A DNA stretch of 64,000 nucleotides. Source: Halopolyspora algeriensis (GTDB lineage: Bacteria; Actinomycetota; Actinomycetes; Mycobacteriales; Pseudonocardiaceae). Position numbers and translations under genes: made by a program. The stretch covers positions 62,001-126,000 of the forward strand of contig NZ_QPJC01000006.1 in the NCBI RefSeq assembly GCF_003337235.1, written 5' to 3'. Positions 28,586 through 37,080 of the stretch are shown here, one piece after another (positions within the stretch are counted from its first letter, which is position 1; every line of letters begins with the position of its first letter). The notes beneath the pieces were generated by a model, which was not told the DNA's origin, did not search any database, and worked only from the letters and a program-made list of their open reading frames with translations.

Positions 28586-29566
28586 CTAGGCGCCTGCTTT
28601 CGCCAGGGCCTGGGCGTCCTCGGCGCCGAACTGCTCTTCCAGTTGCTCGGGGGAGGCGTCGACGTCGATCTGCGCCAGCGGCATGCCCCGGGCCGAGGAG
28701 ATCGCGCCGAGCCGTCGTCCCGCGCGGTCGGAGGCGTAGGCGGTGAGTTCCTCGGTGTCGAGCTGGAAGGGACGCTCCTCCGGGGCGTCCTCCGGCATCC
28801 ACTCGATCTGGCTGACGGCGTAGGGCAGGAGCTCGTCCATCCGCTGCTGGACGACCTCCCAGTTGCGCTCGTCGGCGGCGACGTGCCTGCGGCAGGTGAA
28901 CGTGCCCCACGCCATGTGCCGCCGCTCGTCGTCGCCGATGCGTCGCACCAGTTCCTGCATGCCGGGCATGATGCCCCGGCTGCGGCAGATCTTGTTCCAC
29001 GCGAAGTAGCCGGTCAGCGCCAGGGTTCCCTCGACGACGTGGTTGTAGGTCACCGAGGCGCGGACCTGGTTGGCCGGGCTCGGGTCGGCGTGCAGCGCGT
29101 TCAGCGATTCGGGCAGCGCCTCGTAGAAGATGGCCCGGTACCCGGGATTGTCCTCGATGTAGGAGTGCAGGTCCTCCTCGAGACCGACCGCGTCCATCCA
29201 CATCCGGAACACCTGTGTGTGCTTGGCTTCCTCGAATGCGAACTGCGTCAGGTACATCTCGTCGCCGAACCGCCCCTCGGCGGCCATGGCCGCCATGAAC
29301 GGCTGTATGTCCTGGGTGACGGCTTCCTCGCCGGCGATGAACTGCGCGCACAGTGCCGCGACGCTGAATCGCTCGTCGTCGGTGAGTTGCTGCCAGTCCT
29401 CGGCGTCCTGGCTGAAGTCGATGTCGGCAGGGTTCCAGAACTTCGCGTTTCCCTTGGTGAACAGGCGCAGCGGCAGCGAGTCCCAGTTCATCCCGCCCGC
29501 ACGCAGCGAGTGGAAGTTCTCGCGGTGGACAGTGGTGTCCGAGTCGGCGAGCAGCTCTTCGGTCAT
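28586..29566 (-). CDS. R2-like ligand-binding oxidase (R2lox)
   Basis: A 326-residue ferritin-fold protein of the R2lox group, relatives of ribonucleotide reductase R2 that hold a Mn/Fe cofactor and a bound fatty acid. By analogy to M. tuberculosis Rv0233, all metal ligands are present: Glu80, Glu113, His116, Glu179, Glu214, His217, as are Val83 and Tyr174, which form the Val-Tyr ether crosslink. The N-terminus [20 protein letters not shown] is diagnostic. Physiological substrate is unknown. The convergent acyl-CoA ligase suggests lipid chemistry but is not proof. Confidence 0.95.
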   Translation of the reverse strand: MTEELLADSDTTVHRENFHSLRAGGMNWDSLPLRLFTKGNAKFWNPADIDFSQDAEDWQQLTDDERFSVAALCAQFIAGEEAVTQDIQPFMAAMAAEGRFGDEMYLTQFAFEEAKHTQVFRMWMDAVGLEEDLHSYIEDNPGYRAIFYEALPESLNALHADPSPANQVRASVTYNHVVEGTLALTGYFAWNKICRSRGIMPGMQELVRRIGDDERRHMAWGTFTCRRHVAADERNWEVVQQRMDELLPYAVSQIEWMPEDAPEERPFQLDTEELTAYASDRAGRRLGAISSARGMPLAQIDVDASPEQLEEQFGAEDAQALAKAGA

Positions 29567-29699
29567 GTCGCGCTCCTGCCCATCAAGATCGTGCCCGTCG
29601 AGTGCCGGCTTGCTTCGGCGCGGCCCCGTGGAGGCCGGTCCCGGCGGGGCCGGCCTGTGAGTGGTGACACCGTGATTTTCGGTACGACCGAGTTTCGCG

Positions 29700-29927
29700 T
29701 CAAGGCTTCCCGGGTCGGCCCACGTCCCTGCGTGCCTGCACGACTGCGGAGACCAGGCCGACGCCCAGGGCCAGCGGTGCGAGCATGGCGGCCAGGTTCA
29801 GCCACACGGGAAGGTTGCGGTAACCCGCCGCGAACAGCCCGAAGATGGCGAGCACGGCGAGCAGGCCGATACCGAACAGGATCAGTACGGCGGGCATCAC
29901 GGCGGATCTGCGAGTGGAACCGGTCAT
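29700..29927 (-). CDS. Small two-helix membrane protein
   Basis: A 75-residue protein with two hydrophobic helices ([20 protein letters not shown], about 14-33, and [20 protein letters not shown], about 43-62) and a basic tail ending [14 protein letters not shown] 29927 was chosen because it directly precedes the helices; no strong ribosome-binding site is visible. Function unknown. Confidence 0.65.
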   Translation of the reverse strand: MTGSTRRSAVMPAVLILFGIGLLAVLAIFGLFAAGYRNLPVWLNLAAMLAPLALGVGLVSAVVQARRDVGRPGKP

Positions 29928-30262
29928 GTCGCCAGAGTAGGGCGAGCCTTCCGGCGGCGGGCACCGTGTGCCTGGCTGTGGCATTGTCCGGGAGAAGGCG
30001 ATGCTGTTCCAGCCCCGCCAGGTACCCTTAGGATGACGCGTCCTGGGAAAGCCCGACTGCATCGGTGTGTCGAGACCGCGATGCAGGGGGCGGTCCCTGG
30101 GGCGCGTTCGTCGTACCGGGACGATGGTTTTCGCCATCGGAGGCGATGGCGTGCAAGCAACGTAGACAGGACCCGCTCGCGCGGTGTCCCCACCGGGCAT
30201 CCGCGCGGAAATGCCCCGGTGGGCACACGGGGGGTCAGCAGCGACAGGGAACGGTGAGGACA
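29928..30262 (+). other. Intergenic region / structured 5' leader of cspB
   Basis: 335 nt without a supported gene. Two good hairpins precede cspB: CGCCATCG / CGATGGCG (30132-30151) and CCCACCGGGCAT / ATGCCCCGGTGGG (30189-30223, one bulge). Long structured leaders are known for cold-shock mRNAs, so a thermo-responsive leader is plausible. Confidence 0.4.
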
Positions 30263-30658
30263 GTGCCGACCGGCAGGGTCAAGTGGTTCGACGCGAACAA
30301 GGGCTTCGGCTTCGTGACCCAGGACGGTGGTGAGGACGTGTACGTCCGGGCCTCCGCGCTGCCGTCCGGGGTGGAGTCACTCAAGACCGGCCAGCGGGTC
30401 GACTTCGACATGGCGCAGGGACGTCGTGGGCCGCAGGCGCTCAAGCTCAAACTGCTGGACCCACCGCCCTCGGTGGTGGAGGCGCAGCGCCGTCCGGCCG
30501 ACGAGCTGCACGGCATGGTCGATGACATGATCAAGTTGCTGGAGGCCCGGGTCCTTCCCGACCTGGCCAAGGGGCGCTACCCGGACAAGAAGTCCGCCAA
30601 GCGCGTCGGTGAGGTCGTCCGTGCGGTGGCTCGCGAACTCGATCCCGGTGGTTCCTGA
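30263..30658 (+). CDS. cspB: Cold-shock protein with C-terminal helical extension (CspB-type)
   Basis: A 131-residue nucleic-acid-binding protein. Residues 1-67 are a cold-shock domain with RNP1 KGFGFVTQ and RNP2-like DVYVRAS. A C-terminal extension ([20 protein letters not shown] to [14 protein letters not shown]) is shared with mycobacterial Rv0871 CspB and absent from short Csp proteins. GTG 30263 is preferred because family members begin [12 protein letters not shown] 30254 is possible. Confidence 0.92.
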   Translation: MPTGRVKWFDANKGFGFVTQDGGEDVYVRASALPSGVESLKTGQRVDFDMAQGRRGPQALKLKLLDPPPSVVEAQRRPADELHGMVDDMIKLLEARVLPDLAKGRYPDKKSAKRVGEVVRAVARELDPGGS

Positions 30659-30675
30659 CGCCGCCCCGGGTGGTG

Positions 30676-31176
30676 TCAGGAACGTGCCGGCGGCGCGGGG
30701 TGCGCGTTCAGCGCCCAGCTGCCGCCGATGGTGAACCGGATGCCGCCCTCGGCGGCCAAGACCGGGGCCGCATACCGCTGTACCTCGACGTATTCGAGCT
30801 GCGCGCTCCCGGGCTCGCCGTTGCCCGGGGGGCGCAGGGTGTAGGCATGGCGCTGCCCCGCCTCGAACACCGTGCTTCGCCCGGCTTCCTGCCTGCCGTC
30901 GGCGGTGCGGTAGCGGAAGGCGACCTGCCACGGAGCCGAGGAGATCTCCTCGGACACCGAGATCTGCAGCGGTGCGCCGGGCGGTACGGTGAGGTTCACC
31001 ACGGCTTCCGGGTTCGGCTCCGAGCAGTTCCGGCCCAGCCGGTCGCAGTGGCGGACCGGCGCGGCCCGCACGGAGTCCCCGTGGGAGTAGAAGGTGACCT
31101 GCGGTGAGGCGGGAGCGGAGCATCCCGCCAGGGCAATGCCGGCCACGGCCAGCAGCGACATCGGTCCTCGGCGCAC
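30676..31176 (-). CDS. DUF2771 lipoprotein (Rv0875c-like)
   Basis: A roughly 166-residue exported lipoprotein: short signal MSLLAVAGIALAGCSAP with lipobox LAGC, then a beta-rich domain with a conserved Cys pair (HCDRLGRNCSEP) and FEAGQRHAYTLRPP. Function unknown; conserved at this position in actinobacteria. GTG 31176 or ATG 31161 could start it; neither has a strong ribosome-binding site. It ends 17 nt from the cspB stop (convergent). Confidence 0.8.
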   Translation of the reverse strand: MRRGPMSLLAVAGIALAGCSAPASPQVTFYSHGDSVRAAPVRHCDRLGRNCSEPNPEAVVNLTVPPGAPLQISVSEEISSAPWQVAFRYRTADGRQEAGRSTVFEAGQRHAYTLRPPGNGEPGSAQLEYVEVQRYAAPVLAAEGGIRFTIGGSWALNAHPAPPARS

Positions 31177-31293
31177 GTCGCCGAGCCTACGACGTCGGCC
31201 CGGGCCGTTCGTTTCCCGGTGCAAGCGTTCCGGCGGGATCGCCGTTTTTCGGGCCCGTACCGCACTCCCCGAGCCCGGGGCGGCCGCGCACGA

Positions 31294-32100
31294 TCACGCG
31301 GGCACGAAGCGCACGCGGTAGAGGTGCGGCCAGTTCTTGCCGGTGAGCAGGAACTCGTCGGTGCCCTCGACGGCGGCGATGCCGTTGAGCACTCCCGCTC
31401 GTGCGCGCTGCTCGGGGCGGAGCAGGCCGGAGGCGTCGACGACGGCGGTCACGCGCCCGGATGCCGGATCGATCCGCAGAATCCGCTCGCTTTTCCACAC
31501 ATTGGCCCACACCGAGCCGGCCGCGCATTCCAGCTCGTTGAGCTCGGCGGCGGGATCGCCGCCGAGCCGCACGGTGACCTCGCCGGTGGGGGTGAACGTC
31601 TCCGGGTCGCGGAAGGTCAGCCGGGCACTGCCGTCGCTCATGATCAGCCGCTCGCCGTCGTGGCACAGGCCCCAGCCCTCACCCTCGTAGCGCACCCGGG
31701 TGATCTCGGCCAGGTTCGTCCGGTTCCGCAGGATCGCCAGACCGGATTTCCAGGTGAGCTGCCAGACGCGGTCGCCGACCACGGTGATGCCCTCGCCGAA
31801 GAGCTGGTCGGGAAGCCGCACCTCGCGCAGGACACGCCCGCTGTTCGGGTCCACGGCACGCAGCACCGACTGCCCGCGCTTGCCGGTGCCTTCGTAGAGC
31901 GTTCCCCGGTGGAGTTCGAGTCCCTGGGTGAATGCGGAAGGATCGTGTGGCAGGACCTGAACCACATCGGCGCGTAAGTGTGACACGCTATCGGTGTGCC
32001 CAATGCCTTGTTCGGTCTGCTCGCGGTCGGACTGGCCGTGGTGCTCCGTTGGTACTGGCGGCGTGCCGCACTGCACCGCGCCGAGGACCAGGAGGGGCAC
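31294..32100 (-). CDS. Glutaminyl-peptide cyclotransferase (plant/bacterial type)
   Basis: A beta-propeller enzyme converting N-terminal Gln to pyroglutamate. The family opening LPHDPSAFTQGLELHRGTLY is near residues 48-67, followed by GEGITVVGDRVWQLTWK, GWGLCHDGERLIMSDGS, ELNELECAAGSVWANVW and VLNGIAA. GTG 32100 (GAGGG at 5 nt) gives 268 residues with a hydrophobic, Cys-ending N-terminus (VPLLVLGAVQC) like family lipoproteins, though the lipobox is poor. GTG 31986 would give a 230-residue cytosolic form. Confidence 0.85.
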   Translation of the reverse strand: MPLLVLGAVQCGTPPVPTEHHGQSDREQTEQGIGHTDSVSHLRADVVQVLPHDPSAFTQGLELHRGTLYEGTGKRGQSVLRAVDPNSGRVLREVRLPDQLFGEGITVVGDRVWQLTWKSGLAILRNRTNLAEITRVRYEGEGWGLCHDGERLIMSDGSARLTFRDPETFTPTGEVTVRLGGDPAAELNELECAAGSVWANVWKSERILRIDPASGRVTAVVDASGLLRPEQRARAGVLNGIAAVEGTDEFLLTGKNWPHLYRVRFVPA

Positions 32101-32228
32101 CAGCGCCCTCAGCCCGACGCTCGACAGGCCACGCCCAGTTCCCTGCCGAGTCGGCCATCCCGCTCGTCGTCTCCGAATCCTCACCCGGAAAGCGTGACAC
32201 GCCCGGCAACGGATTCGGCAGCGTACGG

Positions 32229-32241
32229 CACAATCGAAACC
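32229..32241 (+). promoter_or_regulatory. -10-like element of a leaderless DUF3027 transcript (candidate)
   Basis: CACAAT (32229-32234) ends 7 nt before the DUF3027 GTG, and no Shine-Dalgarno sequence is present. The spacing equals that of other candidate leaderless starts in this window. Confidence 0.35.
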
Positions 32242-33117
32242 GTGACGCCTATGCCTGCTCCGATCAGCGACATCGACACCGAGTCGGCGCTGCGGACCCG
32301 GCCTCAGGAGCAACCTGAGCGGCAGCCGGATCCGGCCCTCGCCGACGCGGTGGGTACTGCCCGTGCTGCGGCGGAGGAAGAGGCGGCAGCCGGTAATGAC
32401 CCGCTCGGGTCGCCTCTGCTGGCCAAGGAGGTCAGCGATGGCGATGCGGTCGGTGCGCATGCCGGTGTCGTGGCCGAGTCCGAGGGCACGGCCACGCACT
32501 ACTTCGAGTCGACCTATCCCGGCTATGTGGGCTGGCGCTGGGCCGTGACGGTGGCGAGCGCCGGTCCCGGCGAGCCGGTGACGGTCAGCGAGGTCGTGCT
32601 CCTTCCCGGGCCGGAGGCGCTGACCGCGCCGGAGTGGGTGCCGTGGAGCGACCGGGTCCGGCCGGGAGACCTCGGCGCGGGTGATCTGCTGCCGAGCGAG
32701 CACGACGATCCGCGCCTGGCCCCCGGGTACCTCCCCGGCGACGATTCCTCCGAGGAGCTGGCCCGCGATGCCGGCTTCGAGCGCAACCGGGTGCTCAGTC
32801 ACGAGGGACGCAGGCAGGCCGCCGAACGCTGGCATGCCGGGGATTTCGGCCCGGACACCGAGACGGCGAGACTGGCACCGGGAGCCTGCGGTACGTGTGG
32901 CTTCTTCCTGCCGCTTGCGGGGTCGATGAGCGCGGCGTTCGGGGTGTGCGGCAATGCGCTCGCCCCGGCCGACGGTCGTGTGGTGCACGTCGAGTTCGGG
33001 TGCGGGGCGCATTCGGAGGGCGAGGTGGACACCGCATCGACGGTGCCCGTGGCCGAGGTCGTCTACGACGACACGACCCTGGACTACGAGTCGCGCGATC
33101 CCGGCGCCGGCGAGTGA
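32242..33117 (+). CDS. DUF3027 protein (Rv0877-like) with Cys-rich C-terminus
   Basis: A 291-residue cytosolic protein. Residues about 60-180 form the DUF3027 domain (HYFESTYPGYVGWRWAVTVA; VLLPGPEALTAPEWVPWSDR). The C-terminal part has CGTCGFFLPLAGSM, then CGN and FGCGAHSE, four or more Cys spaced like a zinc site. Function unknown. It overlaps the sacsin-like ATPase gene by 4 bp (GTGA), a strong sign of joint function. Confidence 0.88.
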   Translation: MTPMPAPISDIDTESALRTRPQEQPERQPDPALADAVGTARAAAEEEAAAGNDPLGSPLLAKEVSDGDAVGAHAGVVAESEGTATHYFESTYPGYVGWRWAVTVASAGPGEPVTVSEVVLLPGPEALTAPEWVPWSDRVRPGDLGAGDLLPSEHDDPRLAPGYLPGDDSSEELARDAGFERNRVLSHEGRRQAAERWHAGDFGPDTETARLAPGACGTCGFFLPLAGSMSAAFGVCGNALAPADGRVVHVEFGCGAHSEGEVDTASTVPVAEVVYDDTTLDYESRDPGAGE

Positions 33118-36100
33118 GCGGTTCCGATCCCTTCGGCACGGCGGAACTTCGCCGTGCCGTGCTGCGGGCCTGGGAAGGATCACCCACCCGGTTCCGGGAG
33201 GACGCCAACGCCGAGGAGGATCTGCGCCTCGGCGGCTACCGGGACAGGCTGCTGGTCGAACTCGCCCAGAACGCGGCGGATGCGGCCGGTGCCGGTGGTG
33301 TGCTGCGTGTCGAGCTGGCCGAGGGGCAACCGGTGGGTGGTGGCCCGGCGGTTCGGGAGCTGCGCGTGGCCAATACCGGCACCCCGCTGACCGCGGCCGG
33401 GGTGACGGGGCTGGCCTCGTTGCGTGCTTCGGCCAAGCGCGAGGGTGCTTCGGTCGGCCGGTTCGGTGTGGGGTTCGCGGCGGTCCTGGCGGTCAGTGAC
33501 GAGCCTCGCGTGGTGTCGACCGGGGGTGGTGTGGCGTTTTCGGCCCAGCACACCCGCGAGGAGGTGGCACATCTCACCGGTCCTGCCGAGGAGCTTGCCG
33601 CGCGTGGGGGAGCGGTTCCGGTGTTGCGGCTGGTGTGGCCGCAGGCCGGCGAGCCGCCGCACGGGTTCGCCACCGAGGTGCGCCTGCCCCTGCGCAGCGA
33701 TATCGACGCCGATGCTCTGCTGGAGTCCTGTGCACAGCAGGCCCCCGACCTGCTGCTGGCGTTGCCCGCGCTGGCCGAGATCCGCGTCGGCGCGCGATCG
33801 TGGCGGCGAGAGGATCTCGGCGCCGATCGTGTCGTCGTGCACGGGCCGCAGCGCAGTGACCGGTGGCTGCTGCATCACCGATCGGGGCGGTTGCCGGAGG
33901 CGGCCCTGTCGGATCTGGGGGCAGAGGCCCGGCAGCACACCGAGTGGCGGGTGTGCTGGGCGTTGCCATTGGACGAGGAGGGGGAGCCGGCACCGCTCGA
34001 GCGCGATGTGCTGCACACTCCCACCCCCACCGAGGAGCGGCTGTCGCTGCCCGCGCGGCTGCTGGCCGGTGTCCCGATGGAGCCCGACCGTCGGCGCGTG
34101 TCGGCGTCCTCGGCCACGGATGCGGTGCTGATGTTCGCCGCCGAGTGCTATCCCGAGCTGATCGACAAGGTCACACCGCAGGATCGGCCGGTACTCGTGC
34201 CGCTCCCGGAATTCCCGCTGTCCGATGTGGACGACAGCTTGCGGCGGGCCGTGCTCGACCGGCTGCGGTCGACTTCCTGGCTGCCTGCCGCCGACGGCGG
34301 TACGGTCACTCCGAACCGGGCCGGGGTCCTGGATCGGGAATCGCCGGAGCTGGTCGCCCTGCTGGCGGATGTGGTGCCCGGTTTGCTCGTCTCCGAGCTC
34401 TCCGGCGCCCGGCATCGGCGCGCCCTGGCCGCGCTGGAGGTCCGGCGCCTGGGCATGGCCGAGCTGGTGGAGGCGGTGACCGGGCTGCAGCGTCCGGCAT
34501 CGTGGTGGCGGCGTCTGTACGAGGCTCTGGACCCGATCGAACGAGCCGACCGGTCCGTGCGCGAGGAGCTCGAAGCTCTGCCGGTGCCCCTGGCCGACGG
34601 CCGCACCGTGATCGGCGTGCGGGACGTGCTGCTCGGCGACGGCGAAGGCGGGCCCGATCCGGTGGCAACTCTGTCCACCCTGGACATCGCGGGGTTGCGG
34701 ATCGCCGACCGGGAGGCCGCCCATCCTCTCCTGGAGCGGCTGGGTGCCCATCGTGCGGATCCGGGCGAGTTGCTCGACACCAGGCCGCTGGTCGATGCCG
34801 TGCGCAACAGCGTGTCCGACGCGCAGGCGGGAACCGACACTCGCCCACTGGCCGAGGCCGTGTTGCGCCTGGTCGAGCACACGGGTGCGCGGGACTGGAT
34901 CGGCGCGCTCGCCCTGCCCGATGCCGACGGCGGCCGGCGCCGGGCCGACGAGCTGCTGCTGCCCGGCGCCGCGCTGCTCGACGTCCTGGACCCGGAGGCG
35001 GTGGGCGAGGACGCGGCGCTGGGCGTTCTCGACGCCGACTTCGCCGCGCAGTGGCCACCGGAGGTGTTGCGCTCGGTCGGGGTGCTGGACGGCTTCGCCG
35101 TGCACGTCGAGGACGACCCGGTGCGGCCGGAGGAGACGCTTGCCGATGTCGAGCAGTGGTGGGCCGAGCAGGAAGCCGCCGCCCCCGGACAGTGGCCACC
35201 GGCGCGCTTCGTCGGTGTCCGCGATCTCGACCTCGTCTCCGATGAGGCTTGGCCTGCGGCGATCCGCCTGCTCACCGCTGACCCGGACACGCTGGAGGCG
35301 CTGCGGGAACCGGGTGGCTACTCGACCTGGTGGATCGAGCGGTTCGCCATGCTGGCCGGTCACCCGCCCCGGCACTGGCGATTGCCCGGGGCCGAGGGGC
35401 TCGCGGGGCTGTACGAGGTGGCGCCCGAGGTCGGCCTGTCGGAGGAGCAGCTGCGGCTCGCCGGGGTGCGCGCCGAGCTGCGTGTGACCGGCGCTGCGGA
35501 CGCGGCCGACCTGATGCGGCGGCTCGGTGATCGGGAACGGTCCGTGCGCGCGGGCACGGCACTGCGCGCACATCGCGCGCTCGCCGACGCGGTCGCGTGC
35601 GAGCTGGTCGATCCGGCCGAGGCGGAGCCACCGCAGGCGGTGCGCTCGGTTTCGGGGGCGGTCGTCGGCGCGGAGCGCGCGGTCGTGCTCGACGAGCCGT
35701 GGCTGCTCGGCGTGTTCGAGGCCCCGCTGGTGGTGGCGGGTGGCAGCCCGGAGGAGTTCGATGCGGAGGCGCTCGCGGAGCTGTTCGACCTGCCGTTGGC
35801 TTCCGAGCAGGGGCCGATGCGGGTGCGGGAAGGGGCCGGGGCGGTGCAGCGCTGGCGCGATGTCGGCCGCGTTCCCGCCGCGTGCGAATTGCTGGGGATG
35901 CCGGTTCCGGACGGCGATGTCACCCTGCAGGACGGCCTGCGGGTGGTCATGGCCGGGGAGGAGCACCCGGTGCACTGGTGGGTGGACGAGTCCGGTGCTG
36001 TCCGTGCGGAGCGGACACCGGACGGTCTCGGGCGTGCCCTCGCCTGGGCGGCGGGTCGCTGGAGCGAGCGCTTCGCGCTGACCGCGTTGCTCGCCGATCC

Positions 36101-36125
36101 CCAGGCGACGACTCTGCTGCGGTGA
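33114..36125 (+). CDS. Large sacsin/Hsp90-like GHKL ATPase
   Basis: A 1003-residue protein whose N-terminal 200 residues form a GHKL (Hsp90/sacsin-type) ATP-binding domain: N-box LVELAQNAADAAG (about 43-55), G1 LRVANTGTPLTAAGV (about 83-97) and G2 GRFGVGFAAVLAV (about 116-128). The remaining 800 residues are acidic, Leu/Glu-rich and without recognisable domains. Sacsin-like N-terminal ATPases are annotated as Hsp90-like chaperones in actinobacteria; the substrate is unknown. The GTG overlaps the DUF3027 stop. Confidence 0.85.
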   Translation: MSGSDPFGTAELRRAVLRAWEGSPTRFREDANAEEDLRLGGYRDRLLVELAQNAADAAGAGGVLRVELAEGQPVGGGPAVRELRVANTGTPLTAAGVTGLASLRASAKREGASVGRFGVGFAAVLAVSDEPRVVSTGGGVAFSAQHTREEVAHLTGPAEELAARGGAVPVLRLVWPQAGEPPHGFATEVRLPLRSDIDADALLESCAQQAPDLLLALPALAEIRVGARSWRREDLGADRVVVHGPQRSDRWLLHHRSGRLPEAALSDLGAEARQHTEWRVCWALPLDEEGEPAPLERDVLHTPTPTEERLSLPARLLAGVPMEPDRRRVSASSATDAVLMFAAECYPELIDKVTPQDRPVLVPLPEFPLSDVDDSLRRAVLDRLRSTSWLPAADGGTVTPNRAGVLDRESPELVALLADVVPGLLVSELSGARHRRALAALEVRRLGMAELVEAVTGLQRPASWWRRLYEALDPIERADRSVREELEALPVPLADGRTVIGVRDVLLGDGEGGPDPVATLSTLDIAGLRIADREAAHPLLERLGAHRADPGELLDTRPLVDAVRNSVSDAQAGTDTRPLAEAVLRLVEHTGARDWIGALALPDADGGRRRADELLLPGAALLDVLDPEAVGEDAALGVLDADFAAQWPPEVLRSVGVLDGFAVHVEDDPVRPEETLADVEQWWAEQEAAAPGQWPPARFVGVRDLDLVSDEAWPAAIRLLTADPDTLEALREPGGYSTWWIERFAMLAGHPPRHWRLPGAEGLAGLYEVAPEVGLSEEQLRLAGVRAELRVTGAADAADLMRRLGDRERSVRAGTALRAHRALADAVACELVDPAEAEPPQAVRSVSGAVVGAERAVVLDEPWLLGVFEAPLVVAGGSPEEFDAEALAELFDLPLASEQGPMRVREGAGAVQRWRDVGRVPAACELLGMPVPDGDVTLQDGLRVVMAGEEHPVHWWVDESGAVRAERTPDGLGRALAWAAGRWSERFALTALLADPQATTLLR

Positions 36126-36219
36126 GGGGTGCAGCGATGAGCGCGCTCAGCCTGCGAGGTCGGCAAGGACGAAGTGGCGGTTCGAAGACCACAGTGCCCA
36201 CTCCTGTCGAAAGCGGTCC

Positions 36220-36522
36220 TTACCCGTCGAGGCCGGACAATCCCTGCCAGGCGCCGCGGGAACCGCGGCGGGCAGCGGAGCGCTGCCAGCGGAACACGCC
36301 GTAGCCGAGGCTGCCGAGGATTCCGCCGATGAGGCAGGTCCAGAACCGGATGTCGACTCCGCCGCTCAGCCCACTCGTGATGCCGAATACGAGGCAGGCG
36401 GTGAACCACAGCAGGGTCCCGGTGAGCACGACCGGGGTGGGGTCGGCAAGTTTGCGCGGCAGGGACGGCACGTGTTGCATCGGCGGCGGTCCGGTCGAAG
36501 TGCGGTTGTCCTCGGCTGCCAC
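36220..36522 (-). CDS. DUF2530 small membrane protein (Rv0879c-like)
   Basis: A 100-residue protein with a polar N-terminus (PRKLADPTPVVL, typical of DUF2530) and two hydrophobic helices (about 38-57 and 63-82) followed by a basic tail. Function unknown. GTG 36522 is divergent from the MarR gene by 74 nt, the same arrangement as Rv0879c/Rv0880 in mycobacteria. Confidence 0.85.
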   Translation of the reverse strand: MAAEDNRTSTGPPPMQHVPSLPRKLADPTPVVLTGTLLWFTACLVFGITSGLSGGVDIRFWTCLIGGILGSLGYGVFRWQRSAARRGSRGAWQGLSGLDG

Positions 36523-36579
36523 ACCGGAGAGGTTACCCGGACCGTGGCTGTCCGGTTTGCCCGGCACCACGAAGATGCT

Positions 36580-36596
36580 TTGCTAGACTAACGAGT
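36580..36596 (+). promoter_or_regulatory. marR promoter with palindromic operator
   Basis: TAGACT (36584-36589) lies 7 nt before the MarR GTG, so the mRNA is probably leaderless. It is embedded in the near-palindrome TTGCTAG-A-CTAACGA (36580-36594), a likely autoregulatory MarR site. Confidence 0.5.
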
Positions 36597-37058
36597 GTGT
36601 CCGAGACCGACCGTACCGGCAATGCCGCCGTCGACACCGTCGAGGCACAGCGAACCTTGGCAGGGCGCCTGCGCGTCGCGGTCGTCCGGCTCAACCGCCG
36701 GTTACGGGCACAGGCCGAATCCGGTGTGACGCTGTCGCAGCTGTCGACGCTGGCGTCCCTGCGTCGGAACGGAGCCCTGACACCGGGGGAGCTGGCTGCC
36801 AAGGAAGGTGTCCAGCCGCCGTCGATGACCCGGGTCATCGCGTCCCTGGAGGACCTCGGCCTGGTGGCCCGGCGCAAGCACCCCACCGACGGGCGGCAGG
36901 TGATCGTCGAGCTGACCGATGCCGGGAACGCTCGTATCGAGGCGGAGGTGTCGGCGCGTGAGCGCTGGCTGGACCTGCGGCTGGCGGATCTGACCGAGGA
37001 CGAGCGAGCGACGCTGTCCCGAGCGGTGGAGATTCTCGACCGCATGGCAGGACGATGA
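36597..37058 (+). CDS. MarR-family transcriptional regulator (Rv0880-like)
   Basis: A 153-residue winged-helix regulator: LSQLSTLASLRRNGALTPGELAAKEGVQPPSMTRVIASLEDLGL is the recognition region (about 43-86), followed by the wing RRKHPTDGRQVIVELTDAG. Helical ends form the dimer interface. It lies 22 nt upstream of an MFS exporter gene on the same strand, a common regulator-exporter pairing, so a drug or metabolite is the likely ligand. Confidence 0.93.
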   Translation: MSETDRTGNAAVDTVEAQRTLAGRLRVAVVRLNRRLRAQAESGVTLSQLSTLASLRRNGALTPGELAAKEGVQPPSMTRVIASLEDLGLVARRKHPTDGRQVIVELTDAGNARIEAEVSARERWLDLRLADLTEDERATLSRAVEILDRMAGR

Positions 37059-37080
37059 TCGAAGGGCTGAACGCATAACG

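Noticed and set aside
28586-29566. Ribonucleotide reductase beta subunit
   Set aside because: The N-terminal R2lox signature and the Val/Tyr crosslink pair identify R2lox rather than a radical-generating NrdB; no nrdA is nearby.
28361-30031. 556-codon plus-strand frame through the repeat and R2lox region
   Set aside because: Runs through a non-coding repeat and antisense to R2lox, whose active-site residues are all conserved.
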